A stretch of 64,000 nt of DNA from Haloferula rosea. Lineage in GTDB: Bacteria > Verrucomicrobiota > Verrucomicrobiia > Verrucomicrobiales > Akkermansiaceae. Shown one piece after another: positions 1 to 8,562 of this stretch. The notes below the pieces were generated by a model, which did not search any database, was not told the DNA's origin, and was given only the letters and a program-made list of their open reading frames with translations. Numbering within the stretch: position 1 is the first letter of the stretch; each line of letters begins with the position of its first letter. The position numbers were made by a program, and so were the translations under genes. Where the stretch lies: NCBI RefSeq assembly GCF_016595525.1, contig NZ_JAENII010000003.1:310001-374000 (forward strand), written 5' to 3'.

Positions 1-1
1 T

Positions 2-385
2 GGCATTGAAACCCACCGCGACGGCCCATGGTGGATCTCCTCGCCCGCCATCGCCAATGTCTGGCCTCGTCGCTGGATGCCCGCCACGGAAGGCAAGAAC
101 CGCCGGTCGGGCGATCCGAAGTGGCTGGGCGACTTCGCCGACGCCTTCGGCAATGACTTCACCCTGCACGCCGTCGCCAACCCGCACGATATCGACCGCG
201 AGCCCGCCCGTTTGTTCGATCGTGCCGTCGGATACAGCGTCATCACCTACAGTCCGTCCACCGGGCACGCCACCCTTGCGAACTGGCCCTACTGGGCTTC
301 CCCCGCCAAGGAAGCACCCGACAACTCGCCCTACCCCGGTTGGCCGATCGTCATCGATCCGAAGTCCGGGAAACGCATTCGCTGA
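2..385 (+). CDS. PhoD-like phosphatase, C-terminal part (5' end outside window)
   Basis: An open frame enters from the left edge and ends at 385, giving about 127 residues with no start codon in the window. It reads through ETHRDGPWWISSPAIANVWP, then GDFADAFGN, LHAVANP and finally YPGWPIVID. This pattern (a tryptophan-rich W-x-x-PAI segment, an aromatic-rich stretch, then a P-G-W-P ending) matches my knowledge of the C-terminus of alkaline phosphatase D-type metallophosphoesterases of Planctomycetes and Verrucomicrobia. These enzymes are usually exported and cleave phosphate mono- or diesters. The catalytic metal-binding part lies upstream and cannot be seen, so activity is inferred. A methionine at 77 lies inside the conserved region and is not the start. 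Confidence 0.6.
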   Translation, partial: GIETHRDGPWWISSPAIANVWPRRWMPATEGKNRRSGDPKWLGDFADAFGNDFTLHAVANPHDIDREPARLFDRAVGYSVITYSPSTGHATLANWPYWASPAKEAPDNSPYPGWPIVIDPKSGKRIR

Positions 386-524
386 GCTTGTTTCCGCGAA
401 CCGCCGACCGCTTCCCCGACTTTTTATCCCCTACGGGGATTGCGGACACCGCCAGCGAATCCCCTTGCCAAGTTGCCCCCTGCCCGTCTAGTCCGTCGCC
501 ACCGCCATTACGGCGACCACTTTC

Positions 525-3077
525 ATGGGTAAGACACTGATCATCGCAGAAAAACCGTCCGTCATGACCGATCTCAGCAAAGCGCTGGGCAAGGTGATGG
601 GCAAATTCGAGAAGAAGGGGCAGGCACGCGACGCCTACTTCGAAAATGACGACGCCGTGATCACTTCGGCCGTCGGTCACCTCGTCGAACTGCGGATGCC
701 CACCGGCCCGAACGGGAACAAGCTTCCCTGGAAGTTCGACGTCCTCCCCGCCATCCCCAAGCGCTTCGAACTCGACCCGATCGAGCAGACCGCCCCGCGG
801 CTCCGCCAGGTCGTGAAGCTTGCCAAACGCAAGGATATCGACCGGATCGTCAATGCCTGTGACGCCGGTCGCGAGGGTGAATTGATCTTCCGCTACATCA
901 TGGACATCGGGAAGATCGACAAGCCCACCCAGCGCCTGTGGATGCAGTCGATGACCCAGGGATCCATCATCTCCGCCTGGGAAAAACTCCGCAGCGACGA
1001 CGAAATGCAGCCGCTTGCCGACGCAGCACGGTGTCGCTCCGAGTCCGACTGGCTGGTGGGCTTGAATGCCACCCGCGCCCTGACCTGTTTCCGCTCCCGC
1101 CACGGCGGCTTCAACATCACCTCCGCCGGCCGCGTGCAGACCCCGACTCTCGCCATCCTCGCGAAGCGCGAAGCCGAGATCCAGGCCTTCAAGCCCGAAG
1201 GCTACTACGAAGTCCACGGCACCTTCGGCGTGCAGGCGGGCAACTACCTCGGCAAGTGGATCGACGAGTCCTTCAAACGGGACCCCTCGAAGCCACACGG
1301 TCGGGCCGAACGCATCTGGGACCGCGAACTCGCCGACGCCATCAAATCCCGCTGTGAAGGCAAGACCGGCACGATCGAGGAAAAGAAGCGCCCTTCCACC
1401 CAGCGCTCGCCCCAGCTCTACGACCTGACCACCCTCCAGCGCGAAGCCCCCTTCTCCGCCAAAGGCACGCTGTCGCTCGCCCAGGCTCTGTATGAGAAGC
1501 ACAAGATGGTCACCTACCCGCGGACCGACTCGCGCTACCTGCCGGAGGACTACATGGCCACCGTCCGCTCGACCATGAGCGAGATCGCCAACTCCAGCCT
1601 GCCCGTCGGGGACTACGCCCGCAAGGTCCTCGAAGAACAGGACGGCGCCAAGCTGACCATGAACAAGCGGATCTTCGACTCCTCCAAGGTCACCGATCAC
1701 TTTGCGATCATCCCCACAGGCCGCGTCGTCAAACTCTCCGAAGCGGAAGAGAAGCTCTACGACATGATCGTGAAGCGCTTCATCGCCGTGTTCTTCCCCA
1801 ATGCCGAGTTCGAGCAGACCACCCGCCTCACCCGCATCTCCACCGATGCCACGGTCGATACCTTCAAGACCGAAGGCCGCGTGCTGGTCAAACCCGGCTG
1901 GCTCGCCGTGCTCGGAAGGAAACCCGGTGTGGCTTCCGGCAAGGATGACCTGACCGCCGTCTCCCCCGGTGAAACCGCGCAGACCGAGGCCATCGAGATC
2001 CTCGAAGAGGAAACCAAGCCACCCGCACGCTTCAACGAATCCACCCTGCTCTCCGCCATGGAAGGCGCCGGCAAACTCGTCGACGACGAGGAACTGGCCG
2101 AAGCCATGTCCGAGCGCGGTCTCGGTACACCCGCCACCCGGGCCGCCATCATCGAGACCCTGATCCGCCAGAAATACATCGCCCGCGATGGTGACGGTGG
2201 ACGCTCCCCCCTCCACGTGACCGGAAACGGCATGCGCCTCATCAAGGTGGTGAACGAAATGGACATCAACGGTCTCGCCTCGCCGCAGATGACAGGCGAC
2301 TGGGAGTACAAGCTCCGCCAGATGGAACTCGGTCAACTCGACCGCGATACCTTCATGGCCGAAATCAAGGCCTACACGACCGACATCGTCGCCAAAGCCA
2401 AGGACCTCGCCCAAGAACTCCAAAGCCGGGTCTTCCCCGACGTCGAGTGCCCCTGCCCCGCCTGCGGTGCCCCCAAGCTCAAACAAACCGATGCCACCTA
2501 CGAATGCTACGAGGCCGACTGCAAGTTCCGCGCCAAGAAGCACATCGCCGGGCGCACCCTCACCGAGGAGGAGGCCAAGCAGCTCTTCACCACCAAATTC
2601 ATCGGGCCCCTCGAAGGATTCCGCAGCCGCTTCAACAAGCCCTTCGAGGCCGCCCTCGAGCTGGACGACAAGTTCAAGGTCAACTTCGTCTTCGACGAGA
2701 GCGACAAGGATGACTTCAACGACCTGACCGAGGATCAGGTCATCGCCACCGAAAAGCTCATCAATGGAGAAGAAGCCAAGATCTACCTCGCTGAAAAGGC
2801 CTACCTCGTCCCTGGCTTCAAGACCAAGAATGATCCGGACGGCCTGCGCCTCGGAAAGGTGATCCTCGAGCGCGAGATCGAAAAGCCACAGGCCGTCAAA
2901 CTCCTGACCGAAGGCAAGACCGACCTGATCAAAGGCTTCATCTCCAAACGCACGAAGCGCCCATTCGACGCCTTCCTGCTGCTCGACCCGAAAACCGGCA
3001 AGGTTGGATTCGAGTTCCCACCCCGCCCGGCCAAAAAAACCGCCAAGAAGGCAGCCAAAAAGTCCGCAAATTCCTAG
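525..3077 (+). CDS. topB: Type IA DNA topoisomerase (topoisomerase III-like)
   Basis: Relaxes or decatenates DNA by cutting one strand through a tyrosyl-DNA bond. The 850-residue product has the TOPRIM domain at the N-terminus (EKPS at 9-12, DAGREGE at 113-119), the GRVQTPT motif at 202-208 and the catalytic tyrosine Y331 in [10 protein letters not shown] single zinc ribbon follows (C642, C644 or C647, C661, C666). Two C-terminal topoisomerase repeats follow at about 690-724 and 800-832, and then a lysine/alanine tail. EKPS and YPRTDSR point to the TopB/topoisomerase III branch, while the zinc ribbon and tail recall TopA; no other type IA gene is in the window, so it may be the main enzyme. 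The ATG at 525 lies directly before the TOPRIM domain. A long minus-strand frame opposite it is a GC-rich shadow. Confidence 0.9.
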   Translation: MGKTLIIAEKPSVMTDLSKALGKVMGKFEKKGQARDAYFENDDAVITSAVGHLVELRMPTGPNGNKLPWKFDVLPAIPKRFELDPIEQTAPRLRQVVKLAKRKDIDRIVNACDAGREGELIFRYIMDIGKIDKPTQRLWMQSMTQGSIISAWEKLRSDDEMQPLADAARCRSESDWLVGLNATRALTCFRSRHGGFNITSAGRVQTPTLAILAKREAEIQAFKPEGYYEVHGTFGVQAGNYLGKWIDESFKRDPSKPHGRAERIWDRELADAIKSRCEGKTGTIEEKKRPSTQRSPQLYDLTTLQREAPFSAKGTLSLAQALYEKHKMVTYPRTDSRYLPEDYMATVRSTMSEIANSSLPVGDYARKVLEEQDGAKLTMNKRIFDSSKVTDHFAIIPTGRVVKLSEAEEKLYDMIVKRFIAVFFPNAEFEQTTRLTRISTDATVDTFKTEGRVLVKPGWLAVLGRKPGVASGKDDLTAVSPGETAQTEAIEILEEETKPPARFNESTLLSAMEGAGKLVDDEELAEAMSERGLGTPATRAAIIETLIRQKYIARDGDGGRSPLHVTGNGMRLIKVVNEMDINGLASPQMTGDWEYKLRQMELGQLDRDTFMAEIKAYTTDIVAKAKDLAQELQSRVFPDVECPCPACGAPKLKQTDATYECYEADCKFRAKKHIAGRTLTEEEAKQLFTTKFIGPLEGFRSRFNKPFEAALELDDKFKVNFVFDESDKDDFNDLTEDQVIATEKLINGEEAKIYLAEKAYLVPGFKTKNDPDGLRLGKVILEREIEKPQAVKLLTEGKTDLIKGFISKRTKRPFDAFLLLDPKTGKVGFEFPPRPAKKTAKKAAKKSANS

Positions 3078-3157
3078 GTTTTTCGTGGTTGCGGATAATT
3101 ACTGACAGTTAATTACCAGAATTCCTTTGCTTTCCGGCGAGCTTTTCTGGAGACTCT

Positions 3158-3296
3158 GCCCGTCCGCCCCCCCCAACGGGCCCTTTGAACGATCAGTCCG
3201 CTGATCCGCCAATGGAACAGGACACCGTTTCTGTGAAACGTGTGTGTTTAGCCGTCCGGCAGGTCGACCCCCGATCCGCCGGGCGGCTTTTTCTTT
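3158..3296 (+). ncRNA. Candidate structured small RNA downstream of the topoisomerase gene
   Basis: The 319-base gap between the topoisomerase gene and lpxD has no credible protein but holds four successive hairpins on the plus strand. They are GCCCGT/ACGGGC (3158-3181), GATCAG-TCCG-CTGATC (3191-3206), a CGTTTC-TGT-GAAACG stem extended by ACAC/GTGT across one bulge (3222-3245), and a 10-bp terminator stem (3251-3287) followed by TTTTTCTTT. An unusually AT-rich stretch at about 3088-3112 could supply a promoter. The order of hairpins ending in an intrinsic terminator fits a stand-alone small RNA. A long structured 3' UTR of the topoisomerase mRNA is the main alternative. I cannot match it to a known RNA family. 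Confidence 0.4.
3251..3296 (+). terminator. Rho-independent terminator
   Basis: The arms GCCGTCCGGC (3251-3260) and GCCGGGCGGC (3278-3287) form ten pairs with one G-U wobble around a 17-base loop. TTTTT and a further TTT after one C follow. It ends transcription from the topoisomerase gene or from the candidate small RNA. Confidence 0.85.
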
Positions 3297-3396
3297 CCCA
3301 AGATGCCCCCTCTGGACCGCGCGGCGCTGCCGCGCATCACCCGACGCGCAAGGGACGGCGCACGGGATGCCCCCCTGGCCCCCGCAGCTCCACGGC

Positions 3397-4425
3397 TCAC
3401 TCTCCGCCCTTCTCCAGCTGCTTCACGCGTTTGAGCAGCTCAGGCAGACGACGCAGGGCCGCTTTCTGCTTCTGCTCCATGGCGAATGGCTGGGCCGGTG
3501 CACCGCCATACATCTTGCCTCCCTCGATGCTCGCGCTGACACCGGTCCGACCCGCCAACAACGCCTTGTCACCGACCGTGACGTGGCCGGCAATCCCGCT
3601 CTGGGCTGCAATGGTCACGTATTGACCAGTGCGACAGCTGCCCGCGAGTCCGCTTTGGGAAACCACCAGGTTGTGCTCTCCCAGCTGCACGTTGTGAGCG
3701 ATCTGAACCAAGTTGTCGATTTTCGAGCCCTTCCCGATCACCGTCCGACCAAAACGGGCACGATCGATCGTCGTGTTGGCCCCGATCTCGACGTCGTCCT
3801 CGACCACCACAATGCCGATCTGGTCGATCTTCTGATGTCGGCCGTCGACCATCTCAAAACCATAGCCGTCCGAACCCACCACCGCACCGGGCTGCAGAAT
3901 CACCCGGTCGCCGAGAATGCAGCGCTCACGGATCGACACGTTCGCCAGCAGGAGGCAATCCTCACCGATCTCCACCTGCTCGCCCACGACCGCATTCGGC
4001 CCGATCTCCGAGCCATCTCCGATCACCGCGCCGGCCATCACGACCGCGCCGGCATGCACCCGCACCTTGGCAGGGTCCAGCTTGGCCGACTCGTCGACCA
4101 CAGCCCGGGGATGGATGCCGGGGACGAACTTCCGGGCAAAGGCCGAGGTGAAATATTTCACCGCCAGCCCAAAGGCGTAAGAGGGGTTGTCCGCGGCAAT
4201 CAGCGCGACCCCTTCAGCCGGGCCGGCTTCCACGCCACGGGGCACGATTACCACACCTGCAGCCGTCTCGAGAAACTGCTGCTTGTACTTCTCGTTGCCC
4301 AGAAAAGACACCTCTGAGGCAGAAGCTTCATCCAGCGAAGCCACGCCATCGACGACATGAGAAAGCTCGCCCCGGATGATGTCACCATCAACCTGTCGGG
4401 CGAGCTCGGAAAGGGTCAGAGCCAC
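3397..4425 (-). CDS. lpxD: UDP-3-O-(3-hydroxyacyl)glucosamine N-acyltransferase
   Basis: Third committed step of lipid A synthesis: transfers a 3-hydroxyacyl chain from ACP to the amino group of UDP-3-O-acylglucosamine in the cytoplasm. The product has an N-terminal uridine-binding domain (about 1-100) and then a left-handed beta helix of hexapeptide repeats. It shows the LpxD signature GSDGYGF, the catalytic histidine in QIAHNV (H244 from the chosen start) and a helical C-terminus. I chose the GTG at 4425, 13 bases after the ompH stop, because it gives 342 residues, the usual length; a longer frame to 4506 would overlap ompH and add unconserved residues. ompH-lpxD is a classical envelope pair, here without bamA, fabZ or lpxA beside it. 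Confidence 0.9.
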   Translation of the reverse strand: MALTLSELARQVDGDIIRGELSHVVDGVASLDEASASEVSFLGNEKYKQQFLETAAGVVIVPRGVEAGPAEGVALIAADNPSYAFGLAVKYFTSAFARKFVPGIHPRAVVDESAKLDPAKVRVHAGAVVMAGAVIGDGSEIGPNAVVGEQVEIGEDCLLLANVSIRERCILGDRVILQPGAVVGSDGYGFEMVDGRHQKIDQIGIVVVEDDVEIGANTTIDRARFGRTVIGKGSKIDNLVQIAHNVQLGEHNLVVSQSGLAGSCRTGQYVTIAAQSGIAGHVTVGDKALLAGRTGVSASIEGGKMYGGAPAQPFAMEQKQKAALRRLPELLKRVKQLEKGGE

Positions 4426-4438
4426 AATGGAATGGGGA

Positions 4439-5074
4439 TCACTCTCCGCCTTCAGCCGGTGCCTCCGGGGCAGCCGCTTCTTCACCAGCAGGCTCGGCTG
4501 GAGCATCCTTGTTCAGGTCTTCCAGAAGCACAGCCGTGATGTCGGTTGCGTCCTTGGTGTAGAGAAGGAAGGGAACCTGGGAAGTGCTCAGGCCGGATTT
4601 GTCGAACACGTAGTCGTAGTCCTCTTTCTTCGCCTGCTCTTCCACCAGCTTGCGGATCTCTTCGAGGATTCCCTTCATGCGCTGCACCATCTTCTCGTTC
4701 AGAGCCTGGTTGCGGCGCTGGAGGAACTCGCGACGCTCACGATCGAGGGCGATGCCTTCGTTCTGCTTCATCTGCCAGTCACGGTAAACCTCCTGCTTCT
4801 TCGAGTCGGAAATCGAAGGGTCATCGAGTTGCTTGCGCATGTTCTGAAGGTCGGTGTCCAGCTCACGGATGCGGGCAAGACGCTCGTTGTTCTCCTTCTG
4901 GATGCGGGCACGCTCCACGTTGATCTGCTTCTGGGCATCGTTGGTGCGATGGTACTCCTTGAACAGATTCTGCATGTCCACGGTGGCAATCTTCAGTTTG
5001 CCTTCCTGCGCAGCAGCGGTGCCAAGGAGGCCCAGTGCCAGAACGAGAGCGGTGATTCGACGGATAATTCTCAT
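4439..5074 (-). CDS. skp: OmpH/Skp family periplasmic chaperone
   Basis: Periplasmic holdase that binds unfolded outer membrane proteins on their way to the BAM complex. From the ATG at 5074 the product has 211 residues: a signal peptide (RRITALVLALGLLGTAAAQ), then a long charged coiled coil (about 40-150) as in the Skp tentacles, then a beta-forming end. It closes with an alanine/glutamate/proline-rich acidic tail that is not part of the usual domain. The frame extends to a TTG at 5137, but those residues precede the signal peptide. The gene sits upstream of lpxD with 13 bases between them, so co-transcription is likely. The 157-base gap to panC should hold divergent promoters. Confidence 0.85.
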   Translation of the reverse strand: MRIIRRITALVLALGLLGTAAAQEGKLKIATVDMQNLFKEYHRTNDAQKQINVERARIQKENNERLARIRELDTDLQNMRKQLDDPSISDSKKQEVYRDWQMKQNEGIALDRERREFLQRRNQALNEKMVQRMKGILEEIRKLVEEQAKKEDYDYVFDKSGLSTSQVPFLLYTKDATDITAVLLEDLNKDAPAEPAGEEAAAPEAPAEGGE

Positions 5075-5231
5075 GAATTGGATGGTTTCCCGGGTGGGGG
5101 TTGGGGGGACCGTGAACGTATTTTCGGGACCCGTCAACGCCGCCCTTCTTCACACTTCGGGCTGCAGTTTCCCGTCCGCACGACGCCCTCCACCCTTGCC
5201 GCCGGCCGATTCCTGACGAATCCTCGCGCCC

Positions 5232-6056
5232 ATGCGCGTCATCACGCATCCCCATGAGCTCCGTCGCTCCGATCACAAACCGCGTGTGCTGGTTCCGACC
5301 ATGGGGGCACTTCACGAGGGTCATCTCGCCCTCATCCGCCAGGCCCGCACGGTGGCAGGCCCCGATGGGTGCGTGGCCGTCTCGATTTTCGTCAACCCCA
5401 TCCAGTTCGACCGCGCCGACGACCTCGACGCCTACCCACGCCCTTTGGAAGATGACCTTGCTGCCTGCCGCCGCGAAGGCGTCGACCTCGTCTTCGTTCC
5501 GGATGCGGGATCCATGTATCATCCGGACCGCTCCACCAAAGTCCTCGAGACCTCGCTTTCCACCACCCTCTGCGGAGCCACGCGCCCCGGACACTTCGAT
5601 GGCGTCTGCACGGTCGTCCTCAAGCTGTTCAACCTCCTCCAACCGGATCACGCCGTGTTTGGAGAAAAGGACTTCCAGCAACTCGCCATCATCCGACGCA
5701 TGGTCCGCGATCTGGATGTGCCGGTGGAAATCATCGGCCACCCGACCCATCGCGAGCCCGACGGACTCGCCATGTCATCCCGCAACGTCCGGCTCACCCC
5801 GCCGCAACGCGCCGACGCCCCCCGGATCCACCGGGCCTTGTTCAGCGCCTCCGAGGCGGACAGCATCGAGGCAATCCTGCGCACCGCCCAATCGGGCATC
5901 GAGTCCCCACTCAACCGCATCGACTACCTCCAGCTGGTCGATGCCGAATCCCTGCAACCCGTTTCCGACCTCACCCGCCCCAGTCTTCTTGCGACCGCCG
6001 TGTTCTACGACAAGGTCCGCCTGATCGACAACCAGGGCATCCCAGCGAGGCCCTAA
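5232..6056 (+). CDS. panC: Pantoate--beta-alanine ligase (pantothenate synthetase)
   Basis: Condenses pantoate and beta-alanine with ATP to make pantothenate, the coenzyme A precursor. The 274 residues match the family length and show PTMGALHEGH (22-31, ATP-binding HxGH type), SIFVNPIQF (51-59), GEKDFQQ (144-150) and GLAMSSRN (178-185, KMSKS-like loop). The ATG at 5232 lies just before the first conserved strand. nadB follows 14 bases downstream on the same strand, so two cofactor genes probably share a transcript. No panB or panD is visible in the window. Confidence 0.95.
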   Translation: MRVITHPHELRRSDHKPRVLVPTMGALHEGHLALIRQARTVAGPDGCVAVSIFVNPIQFDRADDLDAYPRPLEDDLAACRREGVDLVFVPDAGSMYHPDRSTKVLETSLSTTLCGATRPGHFDGVCTVVLKLFNLLQPDHAVFGEKDFQQLAIIRRMVRDLDVPVEIIGHPTHREPDGLAMSSRNVRLTPPQRADAPRIHRALFSASEADSIEAILRTAQSGIESPLNRIDYLQLVDAESLQPVSDLTRPSLLATAVFYDKVRLIDNQGIPARP

Positions 6057-6070
6057 CCCATCCCTCTTTC

Positions 6071-7684
6071 ATGCAATCCGATTTCCTTGTCATTGGCTCG
6101 GGCCTCGCCGGCCTGTCGTTTGCCCTGCGAGCTGCCGAGCATGGCACCGTCACCCTGATCACGAAGGGCGACGCCCTTGATTCGAATACCAACTGGGCCC
6201 AGGGCGGAATCGCCTCGGTCCTCCCCGACGGCCTGCGCGACGACGGCGACTCGATCGAATCCCACGTCGCCGACACCCTCGATGCCGGAGCCGGCCTGTG
6301 CAACGAGGAGGTCGTGCGCACGCTCATCCGGGAAGGTGCCGAAACCATTGACGACCTCGTGGCCCACGGCACCGATTTCGACCGCGAAGGCGACCGCTAC
6401 GCCCTCGGCAAGGAAGGGGGCCACAGCCACCGCCGCATCCTCCATGCACGCGACACCACAGGGCACGAAATCGCCACCTCACTGGTGGAGGCCGCCAGAA
6501 GGACCAAGAATATCCGGATTCTCGAAAATCATTTCACCATCGATCTCATCACCACCGGCAAGCTCGGCAGCGTGACCGAAGACCGGGTCATCGGTGCCTA
6601 TGTGTTGGAAAAGGAAACCGGCGAGGTCCACATTTTCCGCAGCGACCGCATCGTGCTCGCCACCGGCGGCTGCGGAAAGGTGTATCTCTACACCACCAAT
6701 CCCGACTCCTCGACCGGCGACGGCGTGGCCATGGCCTGGCGGGCCGGTGCCAACATCGCCAACATGGAATTCATCCAGTTCCACCCCACCTGCCTCTACA
6801 ACCCCGCCGCAACCGGACCCGAAGCCCGTTCCTTCCTCGTCTCCGAGGCCGTCCGCGGAGAGGGAGCCATCCTCATCAATGACAAGGGCGAGGACTTCGT
6901 CAAAAAGGCGGATCCACGCGGCTCACTCGCCCCCCGGGACATCGTCGCCCGCGCGATCGACCGCGAGATCAAGAAAACCGGAGCGGCTTGCGTGTATCTC
7001 GATGCCACCCACAAGCCCGCCGGCTTCATGCGGGAGCGCTTCCCCTTCATCTACGAAAAGCTCCGCAGCTTCGGCCTCGACGCCGAAACCCAACCCATCC
7101 CGGTCGTTCCTGCCGCCCACTACCAGTGCGGCGGCGTCGCCACCGATGTCGATGGGAAGACCAGCATCCGCGGGCTCTTCGCCGTCGGCGAGGTCGCCTG
7201 CACCGGTCTCCACGGCGCCAACCGCCTCGCTTCCAACTCACTTCTCGAAGCCAATGCCACCGCGCGACGGGCCCTCGAGCGCATGCTGAAGACCTACCGC
7301 CCGGAACGCGACGCCCCCACCGCACCTCAGATCCCCGCGTGGGAGCACGGCGACACCACCCCCCCCGACGAGCAGGTCATCATTTACCACAATTGGGACG
7401 AACTCCGGCGCCTCATGTGGGACTACGTCTCCATCGTCCGCACCGACAACCGCCTGCGCCGTGCCGGAACCCGGCTCCGGAACCTGAGAAAAGAGGTCCG
7501 CGACTTCTACTGGGGCCACCGGGTGAATGCCGACATCCTCGAGCTGAGAAACCTCGTTGCAGTCGCCTCACTGATCGTCGATTGCGCGATCCGGCGACAC
7601 GAATCGAGGGGCTTGCACCATACGCTAGACTACCCGGGCATTGACGAACGGCTACAAAGAGACACCATCCTCCGCCGCTTCTGA
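6071..7684 (+). CDS. nadB: L-aspartate oxidase
   Basis: FAD enzyme that oxidises L-aspartate to iminoaspartate, the first step of de novo NAD synthesis, passing product to NadA. The 537 residues include the FAD dinucleotide fold (VIGSGLAGLS at 7-16), the NTNWAQGGIAS segment (39-49) typical of NadB, and FIQFHPT, HRRILHA and RGLHHTLDYP motifs. The NWAQGG form and the lack of a quinone-binding partner gene favour NadB over succinate dehydrogenase SdhA. It lies 14 bases after panC and 10 bases before a secreted-protein gene. nadA and nadC are not in the window. Confidence 0.93.
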   Translation: MQSDFLVIGSGLAGLSFALRAAEHGTVTLITKGDALDSNTNWAQGGIASVLPDGLRDDGDSIESHVADTLDAGAGLCNEEVVRTLIREGAETIDDLVAHGTDFDREGDRYALGKEGGHSHRRILHARDTTGHEIATSLVEAARRTKNIRILENHFTIDLITTGKLGSVTEDRVIGAYVLEKETGEVHIFRSDRIVLATGGCGKVYLYTTNPDSSTGDGVAMAWRAGANIANMEFIQFHPTCLYNPAATGPEARSFLVSEAVRGEGAILINDKGEDFVKKADPRGSLAPRDIVARAIDREIKKTGAACVYLDATHKPAGFMRERFPFIYEKLRSFGLDAETQPIPVVPAAHYQCGGVATDVDGKTSIRGLFAVGEVACTGLHGANRLASNSLLEANATARRALERMLKTYRPERDAPTAPQIPAWEHGDTTPPDEQVIIYHNWDELRRLMWDYVSIVRTDNRLRRAGTRLRNLRKEVRDFYWGHRVNADILELRNLVAVASLIVDCAIRRHESRGLHHTLDYPGIDERLQRDTILRRF

Positions 7685-7694
7685 TTAACCCATC

Positions 7695-8555
7695 ATGCGC
7701 AGACTCTACTCGATCCCCCTGATCAGCATCGCGATTGCCGCGTGCTCACCGGTGTGTGGCCAGACCACCTCGAGTTCGGCCACGCTTCCACGGGTGGTCA
7801 TCCCGACCAGTCGTCAGCCCATCCAACCCCAGCCAACCAAGCGTCCCGCCCAGCTCTACCCGTGGCGCCAGAACATCACCGCAACGGTCTTCTGGGTCGG
7901 GGAACAACCGACGCAGAATAACCCCACTCCAAACTGCAAGTCCTCCTGGGACCAGAACTGGATGGAGAACTTCGGGGGCTACGATGACCCTAAGCCGGCG
8001 AACCGGATCGCCGACCATCGCAACTCCGATTTCCGGCCGAAGGCATTCATCCCCAAGCTGAATCCATTCTACATCGCGCTGCCCTACAACGACGTCCGCA
8101 CCTACCGCTCGCACAAGCCGGAGGCCTCGCGGGTGATCCCCTGGTTCAAGCGTGTGAATCCCCGCCCCGGCAGGACCAGCCTCAAGGGCCAGTGGGTCCA
8201 GATCTACCATGGAGGCCGTAGCTGCTACGCCCAGTGGGAAGACTGCGGACCCTGGGTCACCGATGACTGGCACTACGTCTTCGGCAACAGCCCGCCGAAG
8301 AACCGCTCCAACCAATCGGCGGCCATCGACATCTCCCCTTCCGTCCGCGACTACCTCGGCCTGCAGTCGGGGGAAAAATGCCACTGGCGCTTTGTCGAGG
8401 CCGCTCAGGTCCCATACGGCCCGTGGAAGAAATACGGCCATCAGCCGACCGTAGCCGCCGATGGATCGGACTTCGAAGCCAAGCGGAAATACCTCGAGTA
8501 TCTCCGCAAGCTACGGGACGCCCAGTACCAGAAGCAGGGCGGCGCCAGCCGCTGA
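7695..8555 (+). CDS. Putative lipoprotein of unknown function
   Basis: A 286-residue product with an N-terminal export signal ending in IAAC, so C17 could be lipidated. After a proline/serine-rich linker (20-55) comes a compact region rich in W, Y, P and N, with CYAQWEDCGPW and SAAIDISPSVRDYLGL. The pairing of a GPW turn with an A-I-D-I-S-P segment recalls double-psi beta-barrel (RlpA/expansin-like) folds, but the similarity is too weak to assign function. Its end lies 7 bases from the convergent transglutaminase gene. It follows nadB by 10 bases and may be read from the same transcript, although its role looks unrelated. Confidence 0.7.
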   Translation: MRRLYSIPLISIAIAACSPVCGQTTSSSATLPRVVIPTSRQPIQPQPTKRPAQLYPWRQNITATVFWVGEQPTQNNPTPNCKSSWDQNWMENFGGYDDPKPANRIADHRNSDFRPKAFIPKLNPFYIALPYNDVRTYRSHKPEASRVIPWFKRVNPRPGRTSLKGQWVQIYHGGRSCYAQWEDCGPWVTDDWHYVFGNSPPKNRSNQSAAIDISPSVRDYLGLQSGEKCHWRFVEAAQVPYGPWKKYGHQPTVAADGSDFEAKRKYLEYLRKLRDAQYQKQGGASR

Positions 8556-8562
8556 GAACCAC

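Noticed and set aside
351-2543. 730-residue minus-strand open frame opposite the topoisomerase gene
   Set aside because: It lies wholly antisense to a well-conserved gene in high-GC sequence, and its translation is rich in G, H, D and V with no family motif, as expected from a shadow frame.
3319-3335. GCGCGGC-GCT-GCCGCGC hairpin after lpxD as a terminator
   Set aside because: The stem is perfect but neither strand has a T-run after it, so I do not call it a terminator.
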